DNA of 64,000 nt. Origin: Atrina japonica (lineage: Eukaryota; Mollusca; Bivalvia; Pterioida; Pinnidae). The position numbers and the translations under genes were made by a program. Each line of letters opens with the position of its first letter. Within the stretch, counting starts at the first letter, position 1. The stretch spans positions 768,001 through 832,000 of the forward strand of contig BROG01000298.1 in assembly GCA_030159075.1 (NCBI GenBank), in the 5' to 3' direction. The notes beneath the pieces were generated by a model that saw only the letters and a program-made list of their open reading frames with translations, was not told the DNA's origin and ran no database searches. Of the stretch, positions 13,580 through 28,500 are shown one piece after another.

Positions 13580-16500
13580 TCAAATAACTGCGTCACATAA
13601 TAAAAATACCCCCCCCCCCCCCAAAAAAAAAAAAAAGAAAAGAAAAGAAAACCATCAACAAGAGTGAAATAAACAAAACTTCATTGAGATTTCAATTTCA
13701 CAAATGATGTATACAATTTTTGAACTGCATAAACACCACATGCATTCTCTGGGAGTGTTTCTAATGACAAGCAGAATAAAGTTAGTCGTCCCAATAACCT
13801 GCTGTTGGAATTTATGTACGCACTTGAAATACTTTGTCTAGATATATCTTGGACATTGGTATAGCTGTGATGTTTCAAGTTCAAATCTTGGCCGGACAGG
13901 TGTCATACGTTATTTTGACCCCAACGATAACCCGGGGTTATTTTATCGTGTAATAAAGTGATCCCCAAGGTCCTTCTATCATGACCCCCTTGCGATAAAA
14001 TGGCCACCCCCTGAAAATATTAATTTTACAGGGGGGGGGGGGCAATATATCGCAAGGGGGAGTCACTTTATCGAGGCAGTAAACCACCATAAAATGACCC
14101 TGGGATCATTCTATTGTGGGGGGCAAAATATTGTATGACACCAGGACAAAATCTGTCAACAAAGTGACTTTTCTGCACTTAAAATTAAGTATTAGAAGTA
14201 TCAGCATTAGATTTAGAATTACATCAGATGTTATGATAAACATAGCACATAACATCTTTTAACTCATTGATCCCTGAAAAACAATGGACTCTTCTGTAAA
14301 TCAATTACTAAGACCAATCCAAATGTGTCTTTAGGGGTGAATGGCTTAACTACTCTTTAACTAGTATGATGAAACTCCAGAGCAGTTAACCTGAAGCTTG
14401 CCTCAAAGAATATTTTTCACTTATTTACTGATTCAAAGTAACTTTAAAAATTCTTGGAAAGTATGTATACACACCTGGAGAGTACACCATTTATAAAATA
14501 CACCCCTTGAGAGTACACCAACTATAAAATACATCATTTATAAAATACATCCCTAGAGAGTTACATCCCTAGAGAGTAACCATTTATAAAATACACCCCT
14601 TGAGAGTACACCAACTATAAAATACACCCTGGAGATACAAATTTATAAAATACATCCCTAGAGAGTACATCATTTGAAAATACATCCCATTACACCATTT
14701 ATAAAAATACACCCCTTGAGAGTACACCAACTATAAAATACATCCCTAGAGAGTAATCATTTATAAAATACATCCCTAGAGAGTACACCATTTATAAAAT
14801 ACACCCCTAGAGAGTACACCATTTATAAAATACACCCCTAGAGAGTACACCATTTATAAAATACACCCCTGGAGAGTACACCATTTATAAAATACATCCC
14901 TAGAGAGTACACCATTTATAAAATACACCCCTTGAGAGTACACCAACCATCCCTAGAGAGTACACCATTTATAAAATACACCCCTGGAGAGTACACCAAT
15001 TATAAAATACACCCTGGAGAGTACACCATTTATAAAATACACCCCTTGAGAGTACACCAACTATAAAATACATCCCTAGAGAGTACACCATTTATAAAAT
15101 ACACCCCTAGAGAGTACACCATTTATAAAATACACCCCTGGAGAGTACACCATTTATAAAATACATCCCTAGAGAGTACACCATTTATAAAATACACCCC
15201 TTGAGAGTACACCAACTATAAAATACATCCTTAGAGAGTACACCATTTATAAAATACACCCCTGGGGAGTACACCAATTATAAAATACACCCTGGAGAGT
15301 ACACCATTTATAAAATACATCCCTAGAGAGTACACCAATTATAAAATACACCCCTGGAGAGTACACCAACTATAAAATACATCCCTAGAGAGTACACCAA
15401 TTATAAAATACACCCCTGGAGAGTACATCATTTATAAAATACACCCCTGGGGAGTATACCATTTATAAAATACACCCCTAGAGAGTATACCATCTATAAA
15501 ATACACCCCTAGAGAGTACACCAATTATAAAATACACCCCTGGAGAGTACATCATTTATAAAATACACCCCTGGGGAGTATACCATTTATAAAATACACC
15601 CCTGGAGAGTACATCATCTATAAAATACACCCCTAGAGAGTACACCAATTATAAAATACACCCTGGAGAGTATACCATTTATAAAATACACCCCTGGAGA
15701 GTACATCATTTATAAAATACACCCCTGGAGAGTACACCATTTATAAAATACACCCCTTGAGAGTACACCATTTATAAAATACACCCCTGGAGAGTACACC
15801 ATTTATAAAATACACCCCTTGAGAGTACACCATTTATAAAATACACCCCTGGAGAGTACATCATTTATAAAATACACCCCTTGAGAGTACACCATTTATA
15901 AAAATTGGAGAGTACATCATTTATAAAATACACCCCTTGAGAGTACACCATTTATAAAATACACCCCTGGAGAGTACACCATTTATAAAATACACCCCTT
16001 GAGAGTACATCAATTATAAAATTCACCCCTGGAGAGTACACCATTTATAAAATACACCCCTGGAGAGTACATCATTTATAAAATACACCCCTGGAGAGTA
16101 TACCATTTATAAAAATTGTAAAGTATCATATCTCTGGCAAGAACAACCAAATCTTATTTATAATCTGTCCTAGATTTTACACTTATAAAAAAAAAAAACA
16201 AATAACTGAATAAGGTTAAAATTTGATGAAAGATACTAAAACAGACAAATTGACAGACCAAATCAGTCCTTATCTTCAATGTTCTAGAGGACATAAAATG
16301 TTTATAACTTACAACATGTATAAATAATTGTTATTCTAATTCTTATGTCATAAGATAGTTTAAAGATTTAAACTTTTTGCCAGAGATATGTACAAATTTG
16401 ATGAACTATAAAATCAATTTCCCTCAAATAAAACAGCTAACCAATATCTAAAGCTTTAAACTTTGGAAAATTGATACCAGCTGCTGGATCATTTGTTTAT

Positions 16501-19500
16501 ACAGGTAAAACAGACGCAGCAATATATTACACAAAAAAGATAAACAAATTAATGATATAGTAGATAATAATATGCATACACCTGTTGTTCTATGTACCTT
16601 CTTCAGGATAAAGCGTTGAATTTGTATCTTCAGTCGAGTTTGAATAAGTAAATCCATCTCGGATATTTAGCATTGTTAAAAGAGTGGTAAAAATTAAAAC
16701 CATCATATTTCATCCTTGTTATCTATGTCATAAAACTAAGATCAGTTTCAACATGCTTTAAATCACATAAAAAGAAGATTAGCTTTTTTGCAGTTATCAA
16801 AAATCCACCTATTATATTCAACCTCTTCACACAAATGACACCGCTGATATTCACTGTGTAACAGGTAATCAAGTGGAACATTCCATTTATTTGATACCAG
16901 TGTTGAATATATTGTATTATCCTGTATAAATAATTAGGTAGACTCATCCAAATAAAAAGTCTGGTACAAAAGTTGATGATTATACTAATAAACAAATATT
17001 GATTGACCATTTAATTAGGAAACAATTATTTTAGCCATAACTCTAATTAAAAGAAAAAGCCAAAATTTTGTATTTTGGAGCAAGTTTCTTTAAATAGGGA
17101 GTTTATTGAAAAACTAATGTACAGAAGATTTTACCATGCGAAAAAACAAAGAAATGGTAAAAATAAGTTTTTAAAGGTCAGTTAAATCACATTACAGGTA
17201 AGCTTTAAAATCCCTGATCAAGAGGTGTTAAATTCTCAATATTTGTTATCTTTGCCCTGGACTAGCTATATAACCACCATGTTAACTACAAAACCCCTGG
17301 CCACAGCTTGTAAAACTCCAAATTTTTGTTATATTTGCCCTGGACTAGCTATATAACCACAACTACAAAACCCCTGACCACAGCTTGTAAAACTCCAAAT
17401 ATTTGTTATCTTTGCCCTGGACTAGCTATATAACCACCATGTTAACTACAAAACCACCACAGCTTGTAACTCCAAATACAAAACCCCTGGCACTAGCTTG
17501 TAAAACTGGCCACAGCTTGTAAAATTTTTGTTATATTTGCCCTGGACTAGCTATATAACCACCATGTAAACTACAAAACCCCTGGCCACAGCTTGTAAAA
17601 CTCAAAATTTTTGTTATCTTTGCCCTGGACTAGCTATATAACCACCATGCTAACTACAAAACCCCTGGCCACAGCTTGTAAAACTCCAAATTTTTGTTAT
17701 CTATGCCCTGGACTAGCTATATAACCATGATGTTAACTACAAAACCCCTGATCACAGCTTGTAAAACTTCGTATTTTTGTTGTCCTTGCTCTCATGAATA
17801 CTAGGGAGGTCACATCTCACAGAATGGGTGGTAGTAAATGAACCCTCATTGCATTGGAATCAGTCCCTAGAACAAGTCAAAATTTGTGATATTTCACCTA
17901 ATGCTGGTGACATCTCCATATAGGTGAAAAAATCTTGGTGAGATGTACAATAACAATCAAGCAAACAAAAAACATAATAGTATGTCAATACGACAGGTGT
18001 TGACAAAGAAATCTTGACCTGCAAAAAGGATTATCTATGAAACACAGAGGATGCAGTCAGGTGTTTTGAATGAGACTGAGGGTCAAATGTAAATGAGGGC
18101 ATAGCATATGTCTTAATTTGAGAGACTTCATCTGGAGCTGGTGCCATTCTTGTATATACAGTAACGATAAATAATATGAGATATAAAACAATATCAAAAT
18201 CAAATCAAATCAAATATATGTAACAGATCAGACACCAGATATCCAACTGGTCACTTGTAAATTTGTATATTGACCAGAGACCAGATACCATAATGGTCAT
18301 CCAAAATCCTTGTTAAAACTGCACTGTAGATCAGGACAAGCTACACATCCCACTCCTATGACATATTATTGCCTAAAGTGCCACACCACCATGATACATT
18401 CTGACCCACAGTAACATGATACATTATGACCCACAGTAACATGATACATTATGACCCACAGTAACATGATACATTATGACCCACAGTAACATGATACATT
18501 ATGACCCACAGTAACATGATACATTATGACCCAAAGTAACATGATACATTATGGCCCACAGTAACATGATACATTATGACCCACAGTAACATGGTACATT
18601 ATGGCCCACAGTAACATGGTACATTATGGCCCACAGTAACATGATACATTATGGCCCACAGTAACATGATACATTATGGCCCACAGTAACATGGTACATT
18701 ATGGCCCACAGTAACATGATACATTATGACCCACAGTAACATGGTACATTATGGCCCACAGTAACATGATACATTATGACCCACAGTAACATGATACATT
18801 ATGACCCACAGTAACATGATACATTATGACCCACAGTAACATGATACATTATGACCCACAGTAACATGATACATTCTGACCCACAGTAACATGGTACATT
18901 ATGACCCACAGTAACATGATACATTATGACCCACAGTAACATGATACATTATGACCCACAGTAACATGATACATTATGACTCACAGTAACATGATACATT
19001 ATGACCCACAGTAACATGGTACATTATGGCCCACACAGCCTACCACCATGATACATAATGGCCCAGAGTGCCTCACTACCATATATCATGACCCAAAGTA
19101 ACATGATACATTATACACCACACTGCCATGATACATATGGCCAATGACTGACACACACCACAAATCCCTCAAACTCCCTGCCAACATTCTATCATTCCAT
19201 TCATTATCTCACAATAGTGGATTAGACATCTGCAATACCGACATGATAATATCTACCTCACAAGATCTGCATTTCTAATAATACACTGAACTAATTTCAT
19301 CCCGAGGATCAATTTTGGTGTACCTGGTTGTCAGCTTTAAATTATGTATTCTGTATACCTGTAAATTTTAGCTTCTGTTTAATTTTTGTCATTTTCATTT
19401 TTAGAGGGCAAATCCAGGTCTGAAAGCAACAGTTTCAAGTTAAATATCTAAAGCACAGACATATATACCATCCACGATGCAAACTGTAGATGGAGTGAAT

Positions 19501-22500
19501 GTATTTTCTGTTGTGAAAGAGTGACAATAACTTGAGTCTTAACATTTCCTGTTATATGTATACAGTATGCATGCTGAATCACAATTCTGTATTTAAACAG
19601 AAGCCATGTTAAAGCTGAGCACGCAAAACAAATATGTAATACATGTGAACTATCGAACATCTAAGCTGTGAATATTACGTACTGGGATAAAAAGTAACTG
19701 AAATCTAAAAAATAAAGAAGAGGCCCAAGAGATCCTCAAATGTTCAGTTGAAAACCATCTACAAATGAGGAAAGAAGACCAAGAAGAATATGTACATGTA
19801 CGCTGATCTGGCCAAACAAACATGTATATTGCTGTTTTAAGAAATTCTTCAATATATCTAAATGCTATAATTCAGCAAAATTCTTCCACAAAAACATTTC
19901 TTCGCCTATATACAAGTAAAACACAATAAAAGAATGCATCATAGAGAATGCAAGGGAAGATAATTGAGGAAATCATGCAAAAATGAATGGAAATGACAAA
20001 GTCGGAAAAGGCCTCAAAAACATGTCAAAAATTAATATTCTGATTTCTATGAAAAATACAAATTTGAATCATTCATCCATGTAGATCACTCAGAAACAAA
20101 ACCGCTTTTCAATTCATGCAGCGGTTCTTTAGAAGATAATTTTTAAAGAGGGGTACCTTTTGTGACCTATAATGCCCCCCATCCACCCTGGGGCTGAAAA
20201 CTACAAACTTGGTAAAGGTCCTTGAGCACTTGCTTCCTGTAAAGTTTCATCAAAATCCTTTCAGTAGTTTCAGAGAAAAAGTCAAAAATATGAAAAGTTT
20301 TCAGATGGACGGATGGGGAGCGATCACAATAGCTCACTAGGGCCTTTGGCTCAGGTGATCTAAAAATATCTGTAATATCTATAAATAGCATCTGGCTTAC
20401 CTGAAACTGACAGAAGTTTAATGGTAAAAGATTCATCAAACTCCATATCGGAATCATCTTGAATAGTAATGTCAATGGTAGCATTTCTCTGTCCATCTTG
20501 GAATTTAACCTCATTATTTGTTGCCAAATAATCCAAACCAGGTGTTGCTGTTAAGTTGGTGATTGTATAGGTCACTGTCAGCTTCCCATAGTTACCACCT
20601 ATTCGAACCACTGGCACTTTAGCAATACCAGACTCCTCTAAAACTGTTATAAAATAAAAACATGGCATAATGATAATGTTAATTCACTTTATCTAGCATC
20701 TTAGCTGACAGCCATAATCTTGATCTAATTATTCTTTTTAGAAATTTGATTATATTAGTTTTTTTTAAATACAAATAAATTAAAAATTAAACTGTCATCA
20801 ATTAAACACATTACAAGCAAAAAATAAAACAAACATTCTGAAAGTATTGATAGAATCGACATATATCCCCTATCTCAACTGTAACTAAGCCCTTAACCTG
20901 GAATATTGAGGCAAAAAATCAAAACCATGGAAAAACTTTAAAAAAAATCAAAAACATTCTTTCATTTAAACTTTGTACTATTTATATCAGTCCTCTTAAG
21001 ATCATCTGTGCAAAAACTCAGCAATCTACAAATATTTTAACATTCACTAAATAAGCAATTACAAAACTTGAACCAAAAAATCTTAAATGTATGGCATCAT
21101 AGACACAATCTTTATTCCTCTGAAACCTCTGTTTCAACAATGAAAGTGGTGAGTTTCCCGCTGGTCTCTCTCGTCTAATCCAGTGCTTATTTTGACCAAC
21201 GCAAAACACTAAAGTTCTAGAAGTTTATAGAGAGTTAAATCAGAATAGGTCATAATGCAACCTTTGGACAATACAGTGATATTTGACCTTTTTTGTTAGT
21301 GGCTAAGTTAATAATACTAAATATTTGAATTTGGAATTTTATATCTAAAATTAACTTTGTCAACATATTTACTTTGACACAATATTGTTACAAACGTCCC
21401 TATCCCTTGAAATTTTTAGTAAATGGTAAAAATTTCATTCTTATAAATACTTTCCAAATTATAATTAGTAACTTTTTATAAAAATTTCCCCCATTGGTGT
21501 GGCTTGGCACACTTTTGTTAGTGGTTGTGGTTGATTTCTCAATAATCCACTACAGTGGTACATTTGTTACTTGGGTTCATGCATTGATTAAACCCCATTC
21601 AATGTGGCACACATTTTTGTGGTCCTGTATGTAACACTACAGTGACGGAAACTTTTGTAAATAAGTTGTGTTTGTCACTATTGTGGCACAATTGCTAATC
21701 GGGCTTCTGGATCGAAGCCAAGTGGTCTTGATTGTACGTCTGGATATTCATTTTTGTAGTTTGGTTGACTGTTTTTCATTTCTCCTTGACTATTTTGTTT
21801 CCTGTTTTCTGTTTCTCTTTTATCTTGACTGTATACTAAGGTACAAAATAGTGGCACACTTTTATCAGTGACTATGTAATACTACAGTGGCACACTTTTA
21901 TTGAAGGATTTGAACATTTTTTCTAACTCCTGTTGAGTTAAAAGTGCAAAGTGGTTGTGGTTGACACAATAAGGTAGTGGCACACTTAAGAATTGTATCT
22001 AATGGCAATACTACATCCCTATTGTATAGTAAGTAGAAGGGTGAAAACTTGGTCGATTCACTTGGATGAAATCTAATTGCTGCTAATGTCTGATTCAAAT
22101 ATAAATCCCAAGTCTGAACATCATCAGATATTTTCTTTGAGACAATGTACTTGTTGCCTGATAAGGTGGTTAGTGGTTGTGGTCATCTTCAAATTTGACA
22201 TAGGTTCTCCCTATTCTTAAAGCAACCTAAATCAAAGTATAGTCTTACTCCATTTTGTCTTAACCAGTCCCTACCAAGGATAAAGTTTCTATTCAAACCA
22301 TCGGTGACATAAAACTTATGATTCATGGTCATTTTATTCATCCGTAAATTTAATATTTACTGCACCTATTACGTTAAGTGATTGACCATTCACTGCCCTA
22401 AGATTTGGTTTTTCTTTAACAACCTTAACCTTGATTGGAAGATTTTGGAAGCACTTTTTACTAAATTAATGATACTTCTGCTCCTGTATCTACTAAAGTC

Positions 22501-25500
22501 CTAAATTTTTGTTTTTGTATCCATAGTACACATGAACTTGGATTTCCTGCTAATTGAATTTCATAGTTTCTATCTAATTTACTACTAGAGTTTATCTACC
22601 TTACTTTTTCTTAATTTTCTACTACAACTCTTCCTATCGGCTTCCTTATAAGAAGAGCCTTCTAGTTTTCCTGTTCCCTATGTTCCCTATACTGAGACCA
22701 TTGTTGTCCTATTCGCTGGGTGGAGTTTTCTGAAGTTTGTTCACTTACTACAGGTGGTGCAGGGAGTGTGCTAACTGTTTATTTGACTGAGACGTACTAT
22801 CTCGCATTGGGGGTGCCGGAAGTGCTAACATCTGAAGGTGGTTCTGGTAATGCTAATGTTTGATCATCTGGCTGATTTTGTTTGATATGTAAATTGTGGA
22901 GGTGACACTACTACTCCCCCCGATATACTGTAGTACCTGTTACTACTACTTTCGGTTTTGTTTGGTACGTCTGACTGACCTGATGCTTTTGTTTTATTTC
23001 TATTTTCAGTTTCATTTTGTATGTCTGTCTGATCTGACGTGGTTGGTCTAGTTTTATTTATGTCGTCTAACAATTAAATTATCCTCAATTTCTCCTAAAG
23101 CCGTAGCCATACTACTGAATTTTAGTCTACTATTTTCTTCTGCCATTATTAATTCTGTTTTTAATTTTGTATTTTATTTCAAATGTTAAATTTGTGTTTA
23201 ACTAATTTTGTTAAAGTTTTCAAAATAAGTTTTTTATGGATGTTTAATACTATTGCCTAAATAAGTTAAAATTGTAGTTTTTGTTTAAGATAGAGTTTTG
23301 GTTAATTTAAATTTTATTAAATTAAGTTTTAAGTTTTAGAGAGTTTGTCAAAAAGAATGTTCACAATTTGTGGTCAAAATAATAAGGTACTAAGAAAAGT
23401 AAAAGTCTTACCTTTTCGTTTCAAGTCTTGTTTTGTTCCCAGGTCTTTTATCCAGGGCAAAAGGCACCAAATCGATATTTGTGAACCAACCCACAAATAT
23501 CAATAACTCAAAGTTCGGTCTGTGATCGTATAGTTTTATTCTCAGCACAGCAGAGTACAGCAATGGTAACAATGTTTCAACAATCAGAGAGTATGGTGGT
23601 GTTCTCTCTAGGCGGTTTCCCGCTGGTCTCTCTCGTCTCCAGAACTCCAGTGCTTATATATGTTCGTCAATTTTGACCAACGCAAAACACTAAAGTTCTA
23701 GAAGTTTATAGAGAGTTAAATGCATCTACAATTGGGAGAATATGGGCGCCAGTATCATCAAAATCTGTCATAATGCAACCTTTGGTAACCTTTTTACACT
23801 ATCATTCTTAGTGCAACTTCAGTACTTTATATTCATTATCATTAACATCAATTCTTGTTTACCAAAACTGATGATGACAGATATTTGACCTTTTAATCAT
23901 GCAGCTTCAATTGCTGCTGAATTTGTAAAGGTGTTGACAAGTTGTTTATCCAAAACAGTATATTGTAATAATGCTAAGTAATAATACTAAATATTATGCT
24001 GAGTAATTTTGAATTTGGAATTTTATATCTAAAATTAACTTTGTCAACATATTTACTTGACCGAATTAGAAATCATGTAATTTTAGCTGCCCGTATTTCC
24101 CCAAATACATATAATATACATCAATACTATTTCAAGTCACACCAATTTATTTACGTATATAATTTCCTAAAAGATTTATCTCCCGTACCTCATATTGTTA
24201 CACATCATAGACACAATCTTTATTCCTCTGAAACCTCTGTTTTGAAAGTTGAGGACTAATCATTTTTGGTCAGAGGTTGACAATACAGTGACACTTTTGT
24301 TAGTGGTTGTGGTTGACACAATAGTGGCACACTTTTGTTAGTGGTTGTGGTTGACACTACAGTGGTACATTTGTTAGTGGTTTTTGTTGATGTGGCACAC
24401 ATTTTTGTGGCTGTATGTAACACTACAGTGACAAACTTTTGTAAATGGTTGTGTTTGTCACTATTGTGGCACAATTGCTAGTGGTTGTGACTAACAAAAT
24501 AGTGGCACACTTTTATCAGTGACTATGTAATACTACAGTGGCACACTTTTATTAGTGGTTGTGGTTGACACAATAGTGGCACACTTTTGTTAGTGGTTGT
24601 GGTTGACACTACAGTGGTACATTTGTTAGAGGTTGTGGTTGACACTACAGTGGTACACTTGTTAGTGGTTTTTGTTGGCACAATATTGGCACACTTTTGT
24701 TAGTGGCTTTGAGTGACATTACAGTGGTACACTCATTTGTGGTTAACAGTACAGTGGCACTCTTGCATGTGGTTGATACTAGTGGCACACTTTTGTTAGT
24801 GATTGTGGATGACACAATAGTGGCACACTTTTGTTACTGGCTGTATGTAACACTACAGTGGAACACTTTTGTTAGTGGTTGTGTTTGATACTACAATAAT
24901 ACACATGTTAGTGGTTGTGGCTGACAAAATGTTGTTGACTTTGCAACACTACAGTGGCAGATTGTTAGTGGCTTTAGTTGACACAACAGTGGCATACTTT
25001 TGTTAGTGGGTATATAAAACTATAGTGGCATACTTTTGTTAGTGGCTGTATATAACTCTACAGTTGCACACTTTTGTTAGTGGTTGTTGTTCACACTTTT
25101 TAGTGGTTGACACTACAGTGGCACTCTTGAGTGGTTGACACTAGTGGCACACTTTTCTTAGTGGTATGGTTGACACTACAGTGGCACACTTTTGTTAGTA
25201 GTTGACACTACAGTGGTACACTTGTTAGTGGTTTTGGGTAACACAATAGTGGCATACTTTTGTTAGTGGCTATATATAACACTACAGTGACACACTTTTG
25301 TTAGTGTTTGACACTTGTGGCACACATGTTAGTGGTTGACACTGCAGTGGTACATTTTTGTTAGTGGCTATGTGACACTACAATAGCACACTATGGTAAG
25401 TGGCTGTATGTGACACTACATTGATATACTTTGATGTTGTTGATGTGTTTTGTTGTAGCACAGTGGGTAAAACTTTGAAAATCATACAGGGGTGGCCACT

Positions 25501-28500
25501 GTTGATTAATTTGGAAAATCAGATACTCAGTAACCATGGCAACTAATTCAAGAAGTGTAGAGTTCTGACACATATTCTACAATTACCTCTGAACTGGACA
25601 GCACTTGGAGAAAACTCAATCATTCCTTCTGCATTGTCATTCTTATCAATAAGGATGGTTTTGACTCCGAGTGAACCAATGGCAGGCATCATGTTCAGAT
25701 TTAAACCATTGACTGCTGTATCATTGATGCCACTGAAAATGTTAAACAAAGATACCAGTAGTTAAATCACTGTAACACTGCAAGTTACATCTTTCTTTTA
25801 TTTTTCAATTTTTGGCTCCTAAAGGACAAAAAAAGGATGAAACACACTAGGTACATAGTCAATACATAAGTTATCAGTTTGAGTTCTAATTTCCACTTAA
25901 AAATTAGGAATTTGTCAAATTATTCAGCTGAAGAAAAACAAGAATTTATTCTAGATATGTTTCCTTTTTGATTTACAGGAATTTGTCAAATCAGATTCCT
26001 GGACTCTTTCTATCTGCTATGTAACTACCATGTATGCCTGTCTGTCCAAACTATTTGGAATAATAAGTAAGAATAACATGATATAGCTAGATACACGACA
26101 GTATTGTACTTTCATTATACCATAACATCTTACAGTGGTCTACACACATCAATAAATGTTCATATTTCAGGAGTTTCCATGGAATTTTGACCTGATGGAC
26201 TGTCCACCAGGGTGCTGCCTTGCATCCTCCGCGGTACGGGGCCTGATGTCACCAAATTTACCCAGTACTTAAGTCAGAAACACACAATATTAATTCTGTA
26301 ACTGGACACACTTGAAATTTGGTTTCATACAATTGTAAATAATAGTGAATGTTACTGCTCATTTAAAGAATACTTCAGAAATAGTAAAAAAGGGTACATA
26401 CTAAATTTTGAACACCTCAACATACTTATTCATTTTTTACAGGAAAATCATAGATGTGATGCAAAGATTTATATGTGAATGATGTAAAATAATAATGCCC
26501 ATATTCACTCAATTGTGGAGGTTTACAAATGACTATATAGTCAAAATAATGCAATAAAAGTTGAGCTTGAGTAAATTTTGTGACTTTGGGGTAATGCCCT
26601 TCATTTATACAGGTATCAAGATTATTTTGGCCTACCTTTATCACTATCTAAAGAACATGTAGCACAGCTTGACCACTTGTTTACACAGGAAACAACATCA
26701 AAGTTTAGAACAAGACACTGTACCTATTTGGTAGAAAGGCCCAAATAAAAAGTCAGTAATAAATTAACTGCTACTTTACCTTGGATTCAGTAGACTCACT
26801 GATGTCAGATTAACATAAAACATTTCAGGTCCCTCTGGTACATCATCTTCTATAATTCTAATTTTAATCACGTCCCTGGTCTGATCTTGTTGGAAAATCA
26901 AGGTGTTGGCTCCCGGGTAAAAATCATTATAGCTTTCAGCAGTCCCTGCTGTGGTAGAATAAGCTACGAGTACTTGACTGTCTGAACCCATAGTTCTTAC
27001 TATTGGAATTGTTATCTGCAAAATCAAATATCTCATATGACTCAGGTATTGTCATAATCTTACATCTTACACGATCCAAATATTGTCATAATCTAACATC
27101 TTACATGACCCAAATATTGTCATAATCTGACATCTTATAGGGCTCAGGGACTATTACATTTAACATCTCACATGACCCAAATATTGTCACAATCTAACAT
27201 CTTACATGACCCAAATATTGTCATAATCTGACATCTTATACGACTCAGCGACTATTATAATCTAACATCTCACATGACCCAAATATTGTCACAATCTAAC
27301 ATCTCACATGACCCAAATATTGTCATAATCTGACATCTTATATGACTCAGGGACTATTATAATCTAACATCTCACATGACCCAAATATTGTCATAATCTG
27401 ACATCTCACATGACCCAAATATTGTCATAATCTGACATCTTATATGACTCAGGGACTGTTATAATCTAATATTTCATATGACCCAGGTATACATCATTTC
27501 TGAGATCCCAAACGATTCAGAAATTACAGCACACTAATCATGTGACTTTAGGGCACTTTCGTTGCAGTGAATACAAATTAACCATGGAGGGTAGGGGAAA
27601 TCAGTATAAATCAAACATCAAATGCTATGTGGTGCCATGTTGTTAATCGGATTCCAGAGAGAAAAATAAGCCAGATAAATATTGGAGACAATTTATTTAA
27701 ACAAATTTCCCAATAAAAATATGAACCTACAACTGAAGCATATTTAGGTCTATGAAAGTATGGTACACTGTCACTGACACTGATGTAAACTTTGTGTCAA
27801 ATTAGGAGTATACACCTAGCCAACAAGTCTAAGATATAGGAGAATGTTTATAAGTTAAAATATTTATTGTGGGACCTTTTGTATCAATCTGAACTTTATC
27901 ATTTATCAACTGATAAAAAGACTACAGTTGGTGGCCACCATTTGTCCAAAATATGCCTTAAATTTTGTTATGTGGTGATGAAAGTCATGTGACATAGAGT
28001 GGTCAGTGGAGGGATCTCGGAAACGACGTATTTTTATAATCTCATATGACTTAGATATTGTCATAATCTAAATCTCATTTGACTAAGATTTTTTGCCATA
28101 ACCTGTCATAACCGATCATGTCATATTTCTTAGATATTATCATAATCTGTCATAATCAAACATCTAACATTTATTATTCAGATACTGTCATAATCAAACC
28201 TCTGATATGACTCAAATATTGCCATAATCTAACAATTCATTTGACTGAATTCATCGTGCACATCATTTTCTTTTCTGTTTTCTTTTCATAATAATTGTAT
28301 TAGTATCTATTGGTTTAACTGTTTATTTTCTTTGAAAAGAGCTGGTTCACTGGAACAGAATTTACAGTGATTGTAATCTGCAACCAAAAGGTATCTCATA
28401 TACATTGGTACTGTATTTCACCTGTAAGGTTAAAATGTTACACAAACAAACACACCAAATCAACATGCAGGGATGTAATTCCAGTACGATGAAAAAAGGT

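Larger units (their letters stand above)
21091..24260 (-). mobile_element. Degenerate Gypsy-type LTR retrotransposon
   Basis: Minus-strand fragments of a gag-like region, an aspartic protease and the integrase tail occur in the expected 5' to 3' order, but reverse transcriptase, RNase H and most of integrase are missing. Flanking stretches share ordered blocks, for example gctggtctctctcgtct (21165 and 23622), cgcaaaacactaaagttcta (both) and attttatatctaaaattaac (both), and may be LTR remnants. The left half is interleaved with units of the 38-bp minisatellite found at 24270-25440. Confidence 0.75.

Noticed and set aside
8955..16120. CRISPR-like arrays of short regular repeats
   Set aside because: Units are directly contiguous with no unique spacers, and the host DNA is plainly eukaryotic.
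23996..24259. 87-codon plus-strand frame next to the retroelement
   Set aside because: No recognisable domain. It lies in the LTR-like block shared with 21310-21375, which is truncated there.
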